A DNA stretch of 64,000 nucleotides from Paraburkholderia sp. C35 (GCF_003121405.1 NZ_QBUY01000004.1:1-64000); one strand, 5' to 3'. Shown: positions 7,430 through 16,213, counted from the first letter of the stretch. Made by a program: numbers and translations. Notes: a model not told the origin generated them from the sequence alone.

Positions 7430-7930
7430 ATGCGTAAAGCTCTGATCGCCCTCGCCGCCCTGCTCGCCGCCGGTGTTGCCCACGCTGAACCCGTTCCGTT
7501 CTTCGTGCACGGGATCGCGCTGGGGCAGTCGCTGCCGCCCCTGTGCACCGACACGACCTCCGTTCCCTGCGTTGCGGGTCGCGTCGGTCCGGTGGGTAAC
7601 CTGGATGCCTACATGCTCGCTCACCTCGCTCCGGCCGGCTCGGGGAGCGAGACGTCCGCGATCGTCGGCGTGGACAAAGCCGGCAAGGTGCGCGTTGTGC
7701 TGTCGTCGATCGGTCCTGCCTCCGACGCGCTCGATCGCGCCCGCGATGGCGTTGTGGATCTGTACGGTCCGCCGACCGTGGAGGGCGATCGCTTCTCCGA
7801 CTGGAACGCGAAGGACAGCGTCCTGGGCGTGACGCATCGCTCCACGTTCACGAACGTCGCGTATGCCTTCGACGACGCGTTCGCGCCGGCCGCGCTGGAC
7901 CTGATGAACCTGATGTTCCCGAAGGAGTAA
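7430..7930 (+). CDS. Small secreted protein, island paralogue 3
   Basis: 166 residues from the ATG at 7,430, chosen for its AAAGGAG site and immediate signal peptide (MRKALIALAALLAAGVAHA). A longer frame upstream has no RBS. The mature protein has GIALGQSLPPLC, a second Cys (SVPCVAG), GKVRVVLSSIG and LYGPPTV...FSDWN, in the same order as in the 4,824 and 5,701 products but with shorter loops. It closes the run of three paralogues and is followed by a strong terminator. Confidence 0.72.
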   Translation: MRKALIALAALLAAGVAHAEPVPFFVHGIALGQSLPPLCTDTTSVPCVAGRVGPVGNLDAYMLAHLAPAGSGSETSAIVGVDKAGKVRVVLSSIGPASDALDRARDGVVDLYGPPTVEGDRFSDWNAKDSVLGVTHRSTFTNVAYAFDDAFAPAALDLMNLMFPKE

Positions 7931-7966
7931 GGGGACGTCGACCGGGTCGAACGTTCGATGGTGAAA

Positions 7967-7991
7967 CGGGGCGCGAAAGCGCCCCGCTCTT
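7967..7991 (+). terminator. Terminator after paralogue 3
   Basis: CGGGGCGC and GCGCCCCG pair around a GAAA tetraloop, followed by CTCTT. Confidence 0.8.
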
Positions 7992-8104
7992 CATGGGTAG
8001 GTTGCGTGGTACGCTCCCGGCCGGGACGGGCTCGCAAGCCTGCACGCGCAGCGCGAACACCTGTTGGACGGGTTTGCGGTGAACCGCTCCCGCCCGGTCG
8101 TGCT

Positions 8105-8319
8105 GGGTGACCCGACACCCCGGCACCCGCGCAACGTCAAAAGCACTGGGAGCCTGGCGGCTCCGGGCACCCCGCTTCGCGCCATCAACCGGAGGATGCC
8201 GCCCGCCGTCCGATCGCCGCTGGCGCCTGCGGGTTGAGTCCCCTCCGCCTCCGGCGGGGTTCCCCGAAGGAAGCCGGTCAAACCGGTCCAGACGGGCTCA
8301 CTGGGTGCCGCAGCACCCA
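8105..8319. repeat. Non-coding block with copy B of the repeat and two palindromes
   Basis: From 7,992 to 8,323 I see no gene. The stretch holds GGGTG...CACCC at 8,105-8,120, copy B of the repeat block (anchors at 8,167-8,183 and 8,246-8,270), and a perfect TGGGTGC-CGCA-GCACCCA palindrome at 8,302-8,319. The last abuts the stop of the minus-strand gene at 8,324. Confidence 0.5.
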
Positions 8320-8323
8320 ACCA

Positions 8324-9163
8324 TCAACGACGTCGCCCGCCCACCTCGCGCTCCACGCGCGTGTCGTGCTCGGTGATCTTGAAGACCTCGGCGAAATGAC
8401 CGAACGGCAGGGGGTCGTACGCACCCAGCGTGCCGTGCCGAAGGATCACCGCCGCGCGCATCGCCGCCGCACCGTCCTTCCCGAAGTCGCGCTCCGCCAT
8501 CCCCGATGCCAGGTAGCGCCCAAGCCGCTCACGTGCCGCCGGGCGATCCAGATCACGCAAGAAATACGTCCACTTCTCCGGGGAGACGCCCGACGGGGTT
8601 TCGTAGAGGCAGTTGACGGTGCCGTCCTCCCGGACCCGCATGAGGAAAACCTGGTCGAACCGGTAGCCGGCGGGCTCCATCGTGTCCGGGTAGGTCGCAC
8701 CGTGGTGACGACGGTAGCTCATGATGCAGTACGCGTTGGCGAGGATGTCGGCTGCGTCCGCGTCCAGGACCTCCTGCATTTCCAGAAGCAGTGCCCGGGG
8801 CGTGTTCGGGATGGACGTGGGCGGGTCGAGGAGCCAGCCGCTTTGCAGCAGACCGGGTGCCCATGCACGAGCAAGTTCGAAGTTGCTCGAATAGTAAAGC
8901 TCCGTGCCGGTCGTTCCGGGCTTTGCCCGCGCCAACGCCCGGTAGATCTTTCCCTTGAACGTCACCTCGTAGTACGGAAGCTCCTCGCCGATGAGCAGCG
9001 ACTCGCGCCCTGGCCAGCCGTGGTACGTGTGCATTTCAAGCCCAGCGTCACTGAGCGCGTCCTCGTACGACACCAGTCCGGTCTTCAAAGCGGTCTTGTT
9101 ACGGCGATCCGGGTCGAGCACCGCCGTATGCGCGGTCGCCTTACGTTCTTCGTTGTTGTCCAC
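8324..9163 (-). CDS. Hypothetical protein, 279 aa
   Basis: The frame opens with a GTG at 9,163 (MDNNEERKAT) and no better start is seen; GAGGCAG upstream is a weak RBS. The protein is soluble, with no signal peptide. Recognisable features are an Arg/Tyr-rich centre (YCIMSYRRHHG), a beta-like segment YYEVTFKGKIYRALARA and a polar C-terminus. I do not recognise a family. It lies on the same strand as the 92-aa gene and the integrase, 78 bp after the former, so the three may be loosely co-expressed. Confidence 0.5.
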   Translation of the reverse strand: MDNNEERKATAHTAVLDPDRRNKTALKTGLVSYEDALSDAGLEMHTYHGWPGRESLLIGEELPYYEVTFKGKIYRALARAKPGTTGTELYYSSNFELARAWAPGLLQSGWLLDPPTSIPNTPRALLLEMQEVLDADAADILANAYCIMSYRRHHGATYPDTMEPAGYRFDQVFLMRVREDGTVNCLYETPSGVSPEKWTYFLRDLDRPAARERLGRYLASGMAERDFGKDGAAAMRAAVILRHGTLGAYDPLPFGHFAEVFKITEHDTRVEREVGGRRR

Positions 9164-9241
9164 GTTCTGCCTCGCGTGCTTTTTGGTCTCTCGCCGGTGC
9201 GCTGCGCGCGCCCGGTGGTGTGGTCGGTCGCTGCCGGTCGA

Positions 9242-9520
9242 TTAGAGCAAATCCTCTAAGAGGCTGACCTTTTCGTCGGCGTCCCACTTCCGACGGAACA
9301 CAACGAAGTGGTCCTTCGAGACGATCTCGAGCGGGAGCGTCTTGTAGCCCCACTCCGTGCAAAGCTCTTCCCAGATTCGGTGCACCTCGCGCCACGGCTT
9401 TTTGGCGAGCCGTTGGACGCCTGTCCAGAGGTAGAACTCGTCCCATCGAACGATGACACTGCCCGTCAGCCACACCTGATCGAGCGCCTGGCGCAGTTGC
9501 GCTTCGCGATGCCGTTCCAT
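9242..9520 (-). CDS. Small hypothetical protein, 92 aa
   Basis: 92 residues, rich in Trp, Glu and Arg (VIVRWDEFYLWTGVQRLAKK), with an acidic C-terminus VSLLEDLL. No signal or membrane segment. GGGAACGCAAG lies before the ATG. A possible -10 (CATAAT) and an 8-bp-arm palindrome lie 35-70 bp upstream, so repression at its own promoter is possible. Family unknown; the size and position beside the integrase would suit an accessory or excision-type factor, but no DNA-binding motif is certain. Confidence 0.5.
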   Translation of the reverse strand: MERHREAQLRQALDQVWLTGSVIVRWDEFYLWTGVQRLAKKPWREVHRIWEELCTEWGYKTLPLEIVSKDHFVVFRRKWDADEKVSLLEDLL

Positions 9521-9552
9521 CTTGCGTTCCCTTTTTTTGTTGAGCGGGCACG

Positions 9553-9589
9553 ATTATGCCACGCCTATCCAAATAAGACGCTCTTATTT
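9553..9589 (-). promoter_or_regulatory. AT-rich operator-like palindrome over a promoter
   Basis: AAATAAGA-CGC-TCTTATTT (9,571-9,589) is a perfect 8-bp inverted repeat. On the minus strand a CATAAT -10 lies at 9,553-9,558, placing the palindrome over the -35 region of the 92-aa gene. The T-run after it on the plus strand could alternatively make it a terminator, but no plus-strand gene ends nearby. Confidence 0.4.
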
Positions 9590-9685
9590 TTTTAACGGAT
9601 CGAAAATTAAACGACGACGCGCTGTTTCAACACGCGCGCCTTGATGTTGGAGCCGACGATCCGGACGTCCGCCCGGATCCGTCGA

Positions 9686-11356
9686 TCAGTCTGATTCGGG
9701 CTCGCTGGGTGCCTCGTCACCCTCTCCCTGCTGCTCTTCGGCAAGGTTCAGGCTGTCCAGCAACGCCTTGAGTTGCGCTGCCGCCTTTGCCCGTGCGCTC
9801 GGGTCCTGCGCCGCGAGCTTGCCCACGTGCTCCATCGCCTGCGCAACCTCCGTGTCCACCTCGGTCGCCGTCCGCACACGTTCTGGAACGGGGATTCCCG
9901 CGATCTCCAGGATTTTTCGCTCGTGCTGCTCGTAGATCGGGGTCAGCACTTCCAGTTTGTGCGCGAGCATGTAGGTGGCGGTGATGTCGGTGTTTGCCTC
10001 GGCGTGGTTGAGCGCGAGCTTCAAAAGCCGGAAGTCTCCCCGACCGGTCTTGTCCCCGCTCAAAACGTCCAGGGCGACCTCGCCCGCCATCGTCCGTCGC
10101 AGGTCGTGCAGGGTGCACCGTACCTCGCCCTCGTTGCTGGCGTGGCGCATGAGCGAATCGACCGACGTGATGTGCCCGCTCTTCGCGGTCCTGCGCTCCG
10201 TCGGGAACACGTACTCCGGGACCGGGATGATCGCGCCCTTCTTCGCCAGTTCAACATCACGCCCCCGAGGTCGCGCGTTCAGTTCCATGCGACGGCGGAG
10301 GATGGCTTCGACGCCCGGGGTCAAGGGGAACAGGTGGTCGGTCTTGTTCTTCGTGGACCGGAAGGTCACCACCTTCTTCACGAAATCGACGTCCTCCCAT
10401 TTGAGGGACATCCCCTCCATCTTTCGCGCGCCCCAACACAACGTGCACAGGATGTAATCCGCCATGACGCCGCGCGTCCATGGGTGCCCGGTTTTCAGCG
10501 CGGTTTCCGGAAAGCGTTGTGCCGCGATGCGCCGCAGCCATTCGTGCCCACGCTCTTCGCCGATGGGGAGCACGCGCGTGACCCGGTTCGGACGGGGAAG
10601 GCTCGTGCTGTGGCTCTTAAGGTGCTCGTCGAAGGGGTTCACCTCGGGCGCTTCTTCCGCTGCCAGCCGTGTCCATGCCGCCCGGGCGTATCGCCAAACT
10701 TTGATCGCCGTCGTGGGGTGCTTTTTTCGGATCGCCGAGATCATGGCGTCGAGGTGGGTTGCCTTCACCTCGCCCACAGGCATCGTCGCGATGCTGTATC
10801 GCCGGACCACTTTCAATGTATTTTTTCGGTCCCTGGCCGTGTTGGGCGTGTCCCGTTTTCCGTCCGCGCCCTCAGCACGACGTTGGGCGTCGCGCTCCAT
10901 CATCTTGATGAAGGTCAGGCGCTGGACGGTCTGCTGTTGCGTTGTGGCGAGCTTCGCCGCCCGGACGACGAGGTTCGGGTCCTTCCCCGCGCCCATCATG
11001 TTCAACGCCGCCTTCGCCTTCGCTCGAGCATCGGTCAATGACGTGCTGGGGTACTCCCCGCATTTGTACCGGCATGGGCGAGCGCCGAGTTTCTTCTCAG
11101 CGACAAACGATCGGGTGCCCGATCGCTGAATCCGCAGGGTGAGCCCGGGGAGGGTTGCGTCTTTGACGAAGTAATCGTTCATCGTCGCCGACACCGGTTC
11201 GGTCAGGATCGACCCATCCTCCGCGATACCGCCCGGGCGCTGCTCGAACGGTAGAGCGTGGATCAGCCGGAGCGTTTTGTCCGTGAACGGGATCTTGCCC
11301 TTCGGTGCGTTGCGCGCCGTCCCCTGTCCAACGTCGTTGGTTTTACCGTCCGTCAT
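9686..11356 (-). CDS. Tyrosine-family site-specific integrase
   Basis: 556 residues from the ATG at 11,356, which has GGAGCAGGG upstream; a longer frame adds 43 residues without an RBS. An N-terminal DUF4102-like arm-binding part (LPGLTLRIQRSGTRSF, YPSTSLTDARAKA) precedes a core-binding helical part and the catalytic domain. Catalytic residues are visible: Arg311 in GARKMEG, a Lys in the STKNKTDH loop, His417 and Arg420 in HDLRR, His451 in NHAE and the nucleophile Tyr462. It catalyses strand exchange between attP and attB. It sits at the island's right end beside repeats that look like its arm sites. Longer than typical P4-type integrases (about 400 aa), mainly by C-terminal extension. Confidence 0.9.
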   Translation of the reverse strand: MTDGKTNDVGQGTARNAPKGKIPFTDKTLRLIHALPFEQRPGGIAEDGSILTEPVSATMNDYFVKDATLPGLTLRIQRSGTRSFVAEKKLGARPCRYKCGEYPSTSLTDARAKAKAALNMMGAGKDPNLVVRAAKLATTQQQTVQRLTFIKMMERDAQRRAEGADGKRDTPNTARDRKNTLKVVRRYSIATMPVGEVKATHLDAMISAIRKKHPTTAIKVWRYARAAWTRLAAEEAPEVNPFDEHLKSHSTSLPRPNRVTRVLPIGEERGHEWLRRIAAQRFPETALKTGHPWTRGVMADYILCTLCWGARKMEGMSLKWEDVDFVKKVVTFRSTKNKTDHLFPLTPGVEAILRRRMELNARPRGRDVELAKKGAIIPVPEYVFPTERRTAKSGHITSVDSLMRHASNEGEVRCTLHDLRRTMAGEVALDVLSGDKTGRGDFRLLKLALNHAEANTDITATYMLAHKLEVLTPIYEQHERKILEIAGIPVPERVRTATEVDTEVAQAMEHVGKLAAQDPSARAKAAAQLKALLDSLNLAEEQQGEGDEAPSEPESD

Positions 11357-11402
11357 GCCCTGCTCCGCGTGTGTTCTCCCTGAGCGAATGATACGCGGAA
11401 AC

Positions 11403-11513
11403 AGTATCCTGAAGTCATCCGTGGCGACCAGGATACCGCGAGGATACCGGCAAACCAGGGCAAAACGGGGCAAACCAGGGAGCACTGCCCAGTTTTTGAG
11501 CAGTCAGGATACC
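11403..11513. repeat. Short repeats beside the integrase (candidate arm-type sites)
   Basis: AGGATACC occurs at 11,430-11,437, 11,441-11,448 and 11,506-11,513, with a near-inverted AGTATCCT at 11,403-11,410. Between them lie three adjacent 10-bp units: CAAACCAGGG, CAAAACGGGG, CAAACCAGGG (11,451-11,480). Iterated short sites next to an integrase gene at an island edge are typical of integrase and excisionase binding. Confidence 0.5.
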
Positions 11514-11555
11514 GCTGCGTCGCCGCCTTTTCGAGGGGCGTGCAGCGGTTCCAAA

Positions 11556-12413
11556 TCAGTCGAAACGCCCGGTGCGCGCCATTTCCATCAGACGTGCGAT
11601 GCGTTCTTCGGTCGCCGGATGGGTGCTGAACAGGTTCGCTACACCGCCCCCACTGAGCGGATTCATGATCATCATCTGCGCGGTGGCCGGGTGCGCCTCT
11701 GCCGTCGGGAACGGGATGCCGTTCGCATAGCGGTGAATCTTGTCCAGCGCCGCCGCGAGCGCCTGCGGATCGCCCGAAATCTGCGCACCGCCGCGATCCG
11801 CCTCGAATTCACGCGCGCGGGAAATCGCCATCTGGATCAGCGCGCCAGCGATCGGCGCCAGCAACGCGACGGCAATGCTCGCAATCGGATTCGACGGACG
11901 GCCATTCTCGTCGCGGCCGCCGAAGAACATCGCGAAGTTGGCCAGCGCCGAAATCGCGCCCGCCATCGTCGCCGAGATGGTCGAGATCAGGATGTCGCGG
12001 TGCTTCACGTGCGCGAGTTCGTGCGCCATCACGCCGCGCATTTCGCGCTCGGACAGCACGCGCAGGATGCCCGTGGTGGCCGCGACGGCTGCGTGCTCGG
12101 GGTTGCGGCCCGTCGCAAACGCGTTCGGCTGATCTTCGTCGATCAGATAGACGCGCGGCATCGGAAGATTGGCGCGCGTCGCGAGGTCGCGCACCATCCG
12201 GTAGAACTGCGGCGCGCTCGTTTCATCGACTTCCTGCGCGTTGTACATGCGCAGGACCATCTTGTCCGAAAACCAGTACGAGAAGAAATTCATGCCGAGC
12301 GCGATCAGCAACGCGAGCATCATGCCCCGCTGGCCGCCGATCATGCCGCCAATCACGATGAAGAGTGCCGTGATTGCGGCCATCAGCATCGCGGTTTTCA
12401 TCCAGTTGAACAT
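11556..12413 (-). CDS. htpX: Membrane zinc metalloprotease HtpX
   Basis: 285 residues. Two N-terminal transmembrane helices are followed by the zinc site HELAH (residues 131-135) and two more hydrophobic segments ([30 protein letters not shown]). A downstream Glu (REFEADRGG) is the third ligand. HtpX degrades misfolded inner-membrane proteins together with FtsH. AAGGAGT precedes the ATG. It is last in the minus-strand run def-fmt-lysE-htpX, and the island begins directly after its stop codon, which appears intact. Confidence 0.95.
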   Translation of the reverse strand: MFNWMKTAMLMAAITALFIVIGGMIGGQRGMMLALLIALGMNFFSYWFSDKMVLRMYNAQEVDETSAPQFYRMVRDLATRANLPMPRVYLIDEDQPNAFATGRNPEHAAVAATTGILRVLSEREMRGVMAHELAHVKHRDILISTISATMAGAISALANFAMFFGGRDENGRPSNPIASIAVALLAPIAGALIQMAISRAREFEADRGGAQISGDPQALAAALDKIHRYANGIPFPTAEAHPATAQMMIMNPLSGGGVANLFSTHPATEERIARLMEMARTGRFD

Positions 12414-12517
12414 TTCCAGGACTCCTTGCCCGTCACACGGTTCTTTATTGGTGCCGCCAATGCGCGGCGAATGATTGTAAGCGAACTGTTAGATAGGGGC
12501 GCGTGCGAAAAATTCAA

Positions 12518-13159
12518 TCACCGGGACGCGGTTGCGAGCCTGATGCCCAGCCCGACGAATGCGCTGCCGACGGTCCGATCCAGCCACTTCCTGACGCCTG
12601 GCTTGCCCGAGAACCGTTGCGTCACACTTCCCGCAATCCAGGCGACGAAGCTATTCCAAGCCATGCTCATGACAACGAAAACCACGCCGAGCGTGAGAAA
12701 CGCGGCGGTTTTGCTGGCACTGTCCGCGGACACGAATTGCGGGAAAAACGACACGAAGAACAGCACGACCTTCGGATTCAGCACATTGGTCCAGAAGCCT
12801 TGCAGGAAAAGCTGCCGCAGCGACTTCGGCGCACCCGCTGCGCGCGGCTCGCCGCTGGTGCCTGCGGCTTCCGGTTTGGTCAAAATCAGCCGCACGCCGA
12901 GGTACATCAGATAGATCGCGCCGACGAACTTGATCACGGTGAACGCCGTAGCCGACGCGGCCAGCAGTGCCGTCAGTCCAAACGCACACGCGAGCGAATG
13001 GACGCAGCACCCGGCTGAGATACCCAACGCCGACATCAGCCCCGCGCCGCGCCCCTGCGCGACGCTGCGACCGCCGATATACGCGGTGTCGGGGCCGGGC
13101 GTGACGTTGAGCAGAAAAACGGCGACGACGAAAAACTCGAAATGGGTGATGCCGAACAT
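12518..13159 (-). CDS. LysE/RhtB-family amino-acid exporter
   Basis: 213 residues with about six hydrophobic segments. The N-terminus (FEFFVVAVFLLNVTPGPDTA) carries the conserved GPD motif of LysE/RhtB carriers, and the middle has ALGISAGCCVHSLACAFGL. Family members export amino acids such as homoserine, threonine or lysine by proton antiport across the inner membrane; the substrate cannot be read here. It lies 99 bp after fmt on the same strand. Confidence 0.88.
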   Translation of the reverse strand: MFGITHFEFFVVAVFLLNVTPGPDTAYIGGRSVAQGRGAGLMSALGISAGCCVHSLACAFGLTALLAASATAFTVIKFVGAIYLMYLGVRLILTKPEAAGTSGEPRAAGAPKSLRQLFLQGFWTNVLNPKVVLFFVSFFPQFVSADSASKTAAFLTLGVVFVVMSMAWNSFVAWIAGSVTQRFSGKPGVRKWLDRTVGSAFVGLGIRLATASR

Positions 13160-13258
13160 GAAATCCTCTTCAGGCAGGTTGCACCGAAGATTTTAACGCG
13201 CTGGCCGGACGCGGCGCGTCCTGGCCGAACGGCTAATGGTGCGGCTACGGAGACGCCG

Positions 13259-14242
13259 TTACTGTGTGTGCGTGGGGTCGAAACGCTGATCAGCGGCAAG
13301 CGTCGATCCGGCTAGAAAATCCCGCACCGGCAGGCGTTTTCCACCTGGCTTCTGCAGTTGCGTGATGCGCAGCGCGCCTTCGCCGCATGCCACGACGACG
13401 CCTTCGGGCGATACGTCCGTGATCGTGCCGGGCTGGGCTTTGTTCGACGAGTCGATCGGCATCGCGGACCAGATTTTCAGCACCGTACCGTCGAGCGTAG
13501 CGGCGCCACCGGGGAATGGGTCGAACGCGCGAACCTGGCGCGCCAGTTCCACCGCCGGGCGTTGCCAGTCGAGCGCGGCCTCGTGCTTGCCGATCTTGTC
13601 GGCATAGTTCGCGCCCTCGGCCGGTTGCGGCGTGGCGTCGAGCTTGCCGGTGCGCTCCAGTTCGACCAGTGCATCGACGATCAGCTTTGCGCCCGCTTCC
13701 GCGAGCCGGTCGTGCAATGTGGCCGTCGTGTCGGTGTCGTGGATCGGCGTGCGGACTTCGGAAATCATCGCGCCCGTGTCGAGGCCCACGTCCATCTGCA
13801 TTAGCGTGATGCCCGTTTCGGTGTCGCCGGCTTCGATCGCGCGGTGGATCGGCGCGGCGCCGCGCCAGCGCGGCAGCAGCGAAGCGTGAATGTTGATGCA
13901 GCCGTGCGGCGCGATGTCGAGAACTTCCTGCGGCAGCAGCAGGCCGTAGGCGGCCACCACCATCACGTCGTGCGGCGTGGCGCGCAGTTGCTCGATCGCG
14001 GCCGTCGCTTCCGCCGGGAACTTGCCGTTCCGGCGCAGCGAAGGCGGCTGCGCTACCTCGATGCCATGCTCCTGCGCGTAGCGCTTGACGGGACTCGCCT
14101 GCAGCTTCATGCCGCGGCCCGCCGGGCGGTCCGGCTGGGTCAGCACGAGCGGCACGGGAAATCCGGCCTCGTGGATCGCGGCGAGCGCCGCCGCGGCGAA
14201 TTCCGGCGTGCCGGCGAAGATGACGCGCAACGAATGACTCAT
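13259..14242 (-). CDS. fmt: Methionyl-tRNA formyltransferase
   Basis: 327 residues, usual length. The N-terminal Rossmann-type domain starts [12 protein letters not shown]. The 10-formyltetrahydrofolate site has [20 protein letters not shown], with the catalytic Asn and His, and an Asp in the following [11 protein letters not shown]-terminal OB-like domain binds tRNA. The enzyme formylates Met-tRNAfMet for translation initiation. It follows def by 31 bp, the common def-fmt pair. Confidence 0.96.
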   Translation of the reverse strand: MSHSLRVIFAGTPEFAAAALAAIHEAGFPVPLVLTQPDRPAGRGMKLQASPVKRYAQEHGIEVAQPPSLRRNGKFPAEATAAIEQLRATPHDVMVVAAYGLLLPQEVLDIAPHGCINIHASLLPRWRGAAPIHRAIEAGDTETGITLMQMDVGLDTGAMISEVRTPIHDTDTTATLHDRLAEAGAKLIVDALVELERTGKLDATPQPAEGANYADKIGKHEAALDWQRPAVELARQVRAFDPFPGGAATLDGTVLKIWSAMPIDSSNKAQPGTITDVSPEGVVVACGEGALRITQLQKPGGKRLPVRDFLAGSTLAADQRFDPTHTQ

Positions 14243-14273
14243 GTACGGATAGCGATAACGGTACGAAAGCGCG

Positions 14274-14777
14274 TCACATCGCGTGCGCGAGCTTCTTCAT
14301 CTTGCTCTTGATGCGCGTCTGCTTGAGCGGCGACAGATACTCGACGAACACCTTGCCCATCAGGTGATCCATTTCGTGCTGGATGCACACGGCGAGCAGC
14401 CCTTCGCAATCCAGTTCGAAAGTTTCGCCTTTCTCGTTCAGCGCGCGCACGCGCACTTTCTCGGCGCGCTCGACGTTGTCGTAGATACCCGGCACCGACA
14501 GGCAACCTTCTTCGTGAATTTCGCGTTCGTCGCTCGACCAGATGATTTCCGGGTTGATGAACGCGCGCAGTTCGTCGTGCGCATCCGACACATCGATCAC
14601 GATCACGCGCTCATGCACGTCCACCTGCGTCGCGGCGAGACCGACGCCGGGCGCGGCGTACATCGTCTCGGCCATGTCGGCGACGAGTTTGCGGATTCGG
14701 TCATCGACCTTGTCGACCGGCTTCGCGATCTTGTGCAGACGCTTGTCCGGGTAATTGAGGATGTTGAGTAAAGCCAT
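14274..14777 (-). CDS. def: Peptide deformylase
   Basis: 167 residues, normal length. The three motifs are present: [17 protein letters not shown] (metal-ligand Cys) and QHEMDHLMG (two ligand His and the catalytic Glu). It removes the N-formyl group from nascent proteins using an Fe2+/Zn2+ centre. First gene of the minus-strand def-fmt group, divergent from dprA with about 250 bp between them. Confidence 0.97.
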   Translation of the reverse strand: MALLNILNYPDKRLHKIAKPVDKVDDRIRKLVADMAETMYAAPGVGLAATQVDVHERVIVIDVSDAHDELRAFINPEIIWSSDEREIHEEGCLSVPGIYDNVERAEKVRVRALNEKGETFELDCEGLLAVCIQHEMDHLMGKVFVEYLSPLKQTRIKSKMKKLAHAM

Positions 14778-15034
14778 GGTTCTGAAATGAATTGGGCGCC
14801 AACGCTATCGATCAGGTCGCGCGGCTGGCCATTCGGCCAGGTTGTTCGCCAGGCGCGACACGCACAGGATAGATAGTGGCCGAACCGTGTTGATTCAACG
14901 CCAGTTCGACGCGTCAAGCGCGTATCCGCAGGCTCGCGCGAGCGCGGCGCAGCAGTGGTTTCGGGATATTTCGGATGATGAAAATTTTAGCATGGCGGCT
15001 GAAAGGCCGGTTGCCGTGCGCAAGGACGTTGAAT

Positions 15035-16213
15035 ATGCAGACGCTTCCCCTGACAGACCAGGAACTCGCCGCCTGGTTGCGGCTTTCGATGGCGCCGGGC
15101 TTGAACCCGGCTGCGCTACGCGGCTTGCTGACGGCCTTCGGCCTGCCCGAAGCCGTGTTTTCGCAAAGCTTCACGGCACTGGCAGAAGCGGCTGGCGAAG
15201 CCGCCGCGCGGGCCGCGCTCGCGCCGCCGCCCTCAGACTTTCCCGCCCAACTCGACGCGGTGCGCGCCTGGCGCGACCTGCCCGGCAATGCGCTCCTCAC
15301 ACTCGACGATCCCGCCTACCCGCCGCTTTTGCTGACCATGCCGGATCCGCCGCCGCTGCTATATGTAAAGGGGCGGATCGAGTTGCTGCACGCGCGCAGC
15401 ATCGCCGTGGTTGGCAGCCGCAGTGCGACGCCACAGGGTATCGAAGACTCTGCACGCTTCGCCCGCGCCTTTTCGGACGCCGGTGTGACCGTCGTGTCGG
15501 GCTTGGCGTCGGGGGTGGACGGCGCGGCGCACCGGGGCGCGCTGCAGGGACGCGGCGGCACCGTCGCTGTGATCGGTACGGGTGCGGACATCGTCTATCC
15601 GTCGTCTCATCATGCGCTGGCCCATCAGATCGCCACGCACGGCGCGATCTTGTCGGAGTGGCCGCTCGGCACGCCGGCCCGCTCTGCGAACTTCCCGCAG
15701 CGCAACCGGTTGATCGCGGGACTCGTCAACGGCGTGCTGGTCGTCGAAGCGGCCATGCGTTCCGGCTCGCTGATCACGGCGCGCTTCGCCAATGAAATGG
15801 GGCGGGATGTGTTTGCGATTCCCGGGTCGATCCACGCGCCGCTCGCGCTCGGCTGTCATCGGATGATCAAACAGGGCGCGAAGCTCGCTGAAACGCCCGA
15901 GGATGTGCTCGACGAACTCGGTTTCGCCGGTGTGCCGTCTGCGGCTCAAGCGGCGGCAAGGCGTCGGGCAGATGCGAAACCGGTCGCGGAAACTGCCAGG
16001 GAACCGGAGCACGTACAGCCGGAAGGTGGATCGGTGGACGCTGCACTTCTGCTCGACGCACTCGGCCACGCGCCCACCACGCTTGAAATACTCGCCGAAC
16101 GGACCGACATGAACGACACGCTGCTGCAGAGCACGCTGCTGCGGCTCGAACTGGCGGGCGATCTGTGTGCGCTGCCCGGCGGACGGTACGTTCGTACAAC
16201 GCGCAGCGGGTAA
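15035..16213 (+). CDS. dprA: DNA-processing protein DprA
   Basis: 392 residues from the ATG at 15,035, chosen because AAGGA lies 8 bases upstream; an ATG at 14,975 would add 20 residues without an RBS. Domains in order: a short SAM-like helical N-terminus, the Rossmann core (VVGSRSATPQG, SGLASGVDGAAHRGAL, GTGADIVYP, FPQRNRLIAGL, GSLITARFA) and a C-terminal winged-helix DML1-type domain. DprA loads RecA on incoming single-stranded DNA during transformation. Divergent from def. Confidence 0.95.
   Translation: MQTLPLTDQELAAWLRLSMAPGLNPAALRGLLTAFGLPEAVFSQSFTALAEAAGEAAARAALAPPPSDFPAQLDAVRAWRDLPGNALLTLDDPAYPPLLLTMPDPPPLLYVKGRIELLHARSIAVVGSRSATPQGIEDSARFARAFSDAGVTVVSGLASGVDGAAHRGALQGRGGTVAVIGTGADIVYPSSHHALAHQIATHGAILSEWPLGTPARSANFPQRNRLIAGLVNGVLVVEAAMRSGSLITARFANEMGRDVFAIPGSIHAPLALGCHRMIKQGAKLAETPEDVLDELGFAGVPSAAQAAARRRADAKPVAETAREPEHVQPEGGSVDAALLLDALGHAPTTLEILAERTDMNDTLLQSTLLRLELAGDLCALPGGRYVRTTRSG

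Larger units (their letters stand above)
1..11540. mobile_element. Right part of an integrated genomic island
   Basis: The stretch carries a tyrosine integrase at its right end, facing inward, next to the core gene htpX. All other genes in it are of unknown or envelope-related type, and most share one leader design that is absent from the rest of the window. The island continues beyond the left edge, so its other end and the duplicated att site cannot be seen. The right boundary is inferred to lie between the repeats at 11,403-11,513 and the htpX stop at 11,556. No relaxase, phage structural gene or replication gene is visible in this part, so plasmid-like, ICE-like or prophage-remnant origins remain open. 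Confidence 0.75.

Noticed and set aside
683-7430. Phage-type (T7-like) single-subunit polymerase promoters as explanation of the repeated leaders
   Set aside because: The conserved parts are two hexamers with a fixed spacer, as for bacterial sigma factors, not one contiguous 18-23 base block; no such polymerase gene is in the window.
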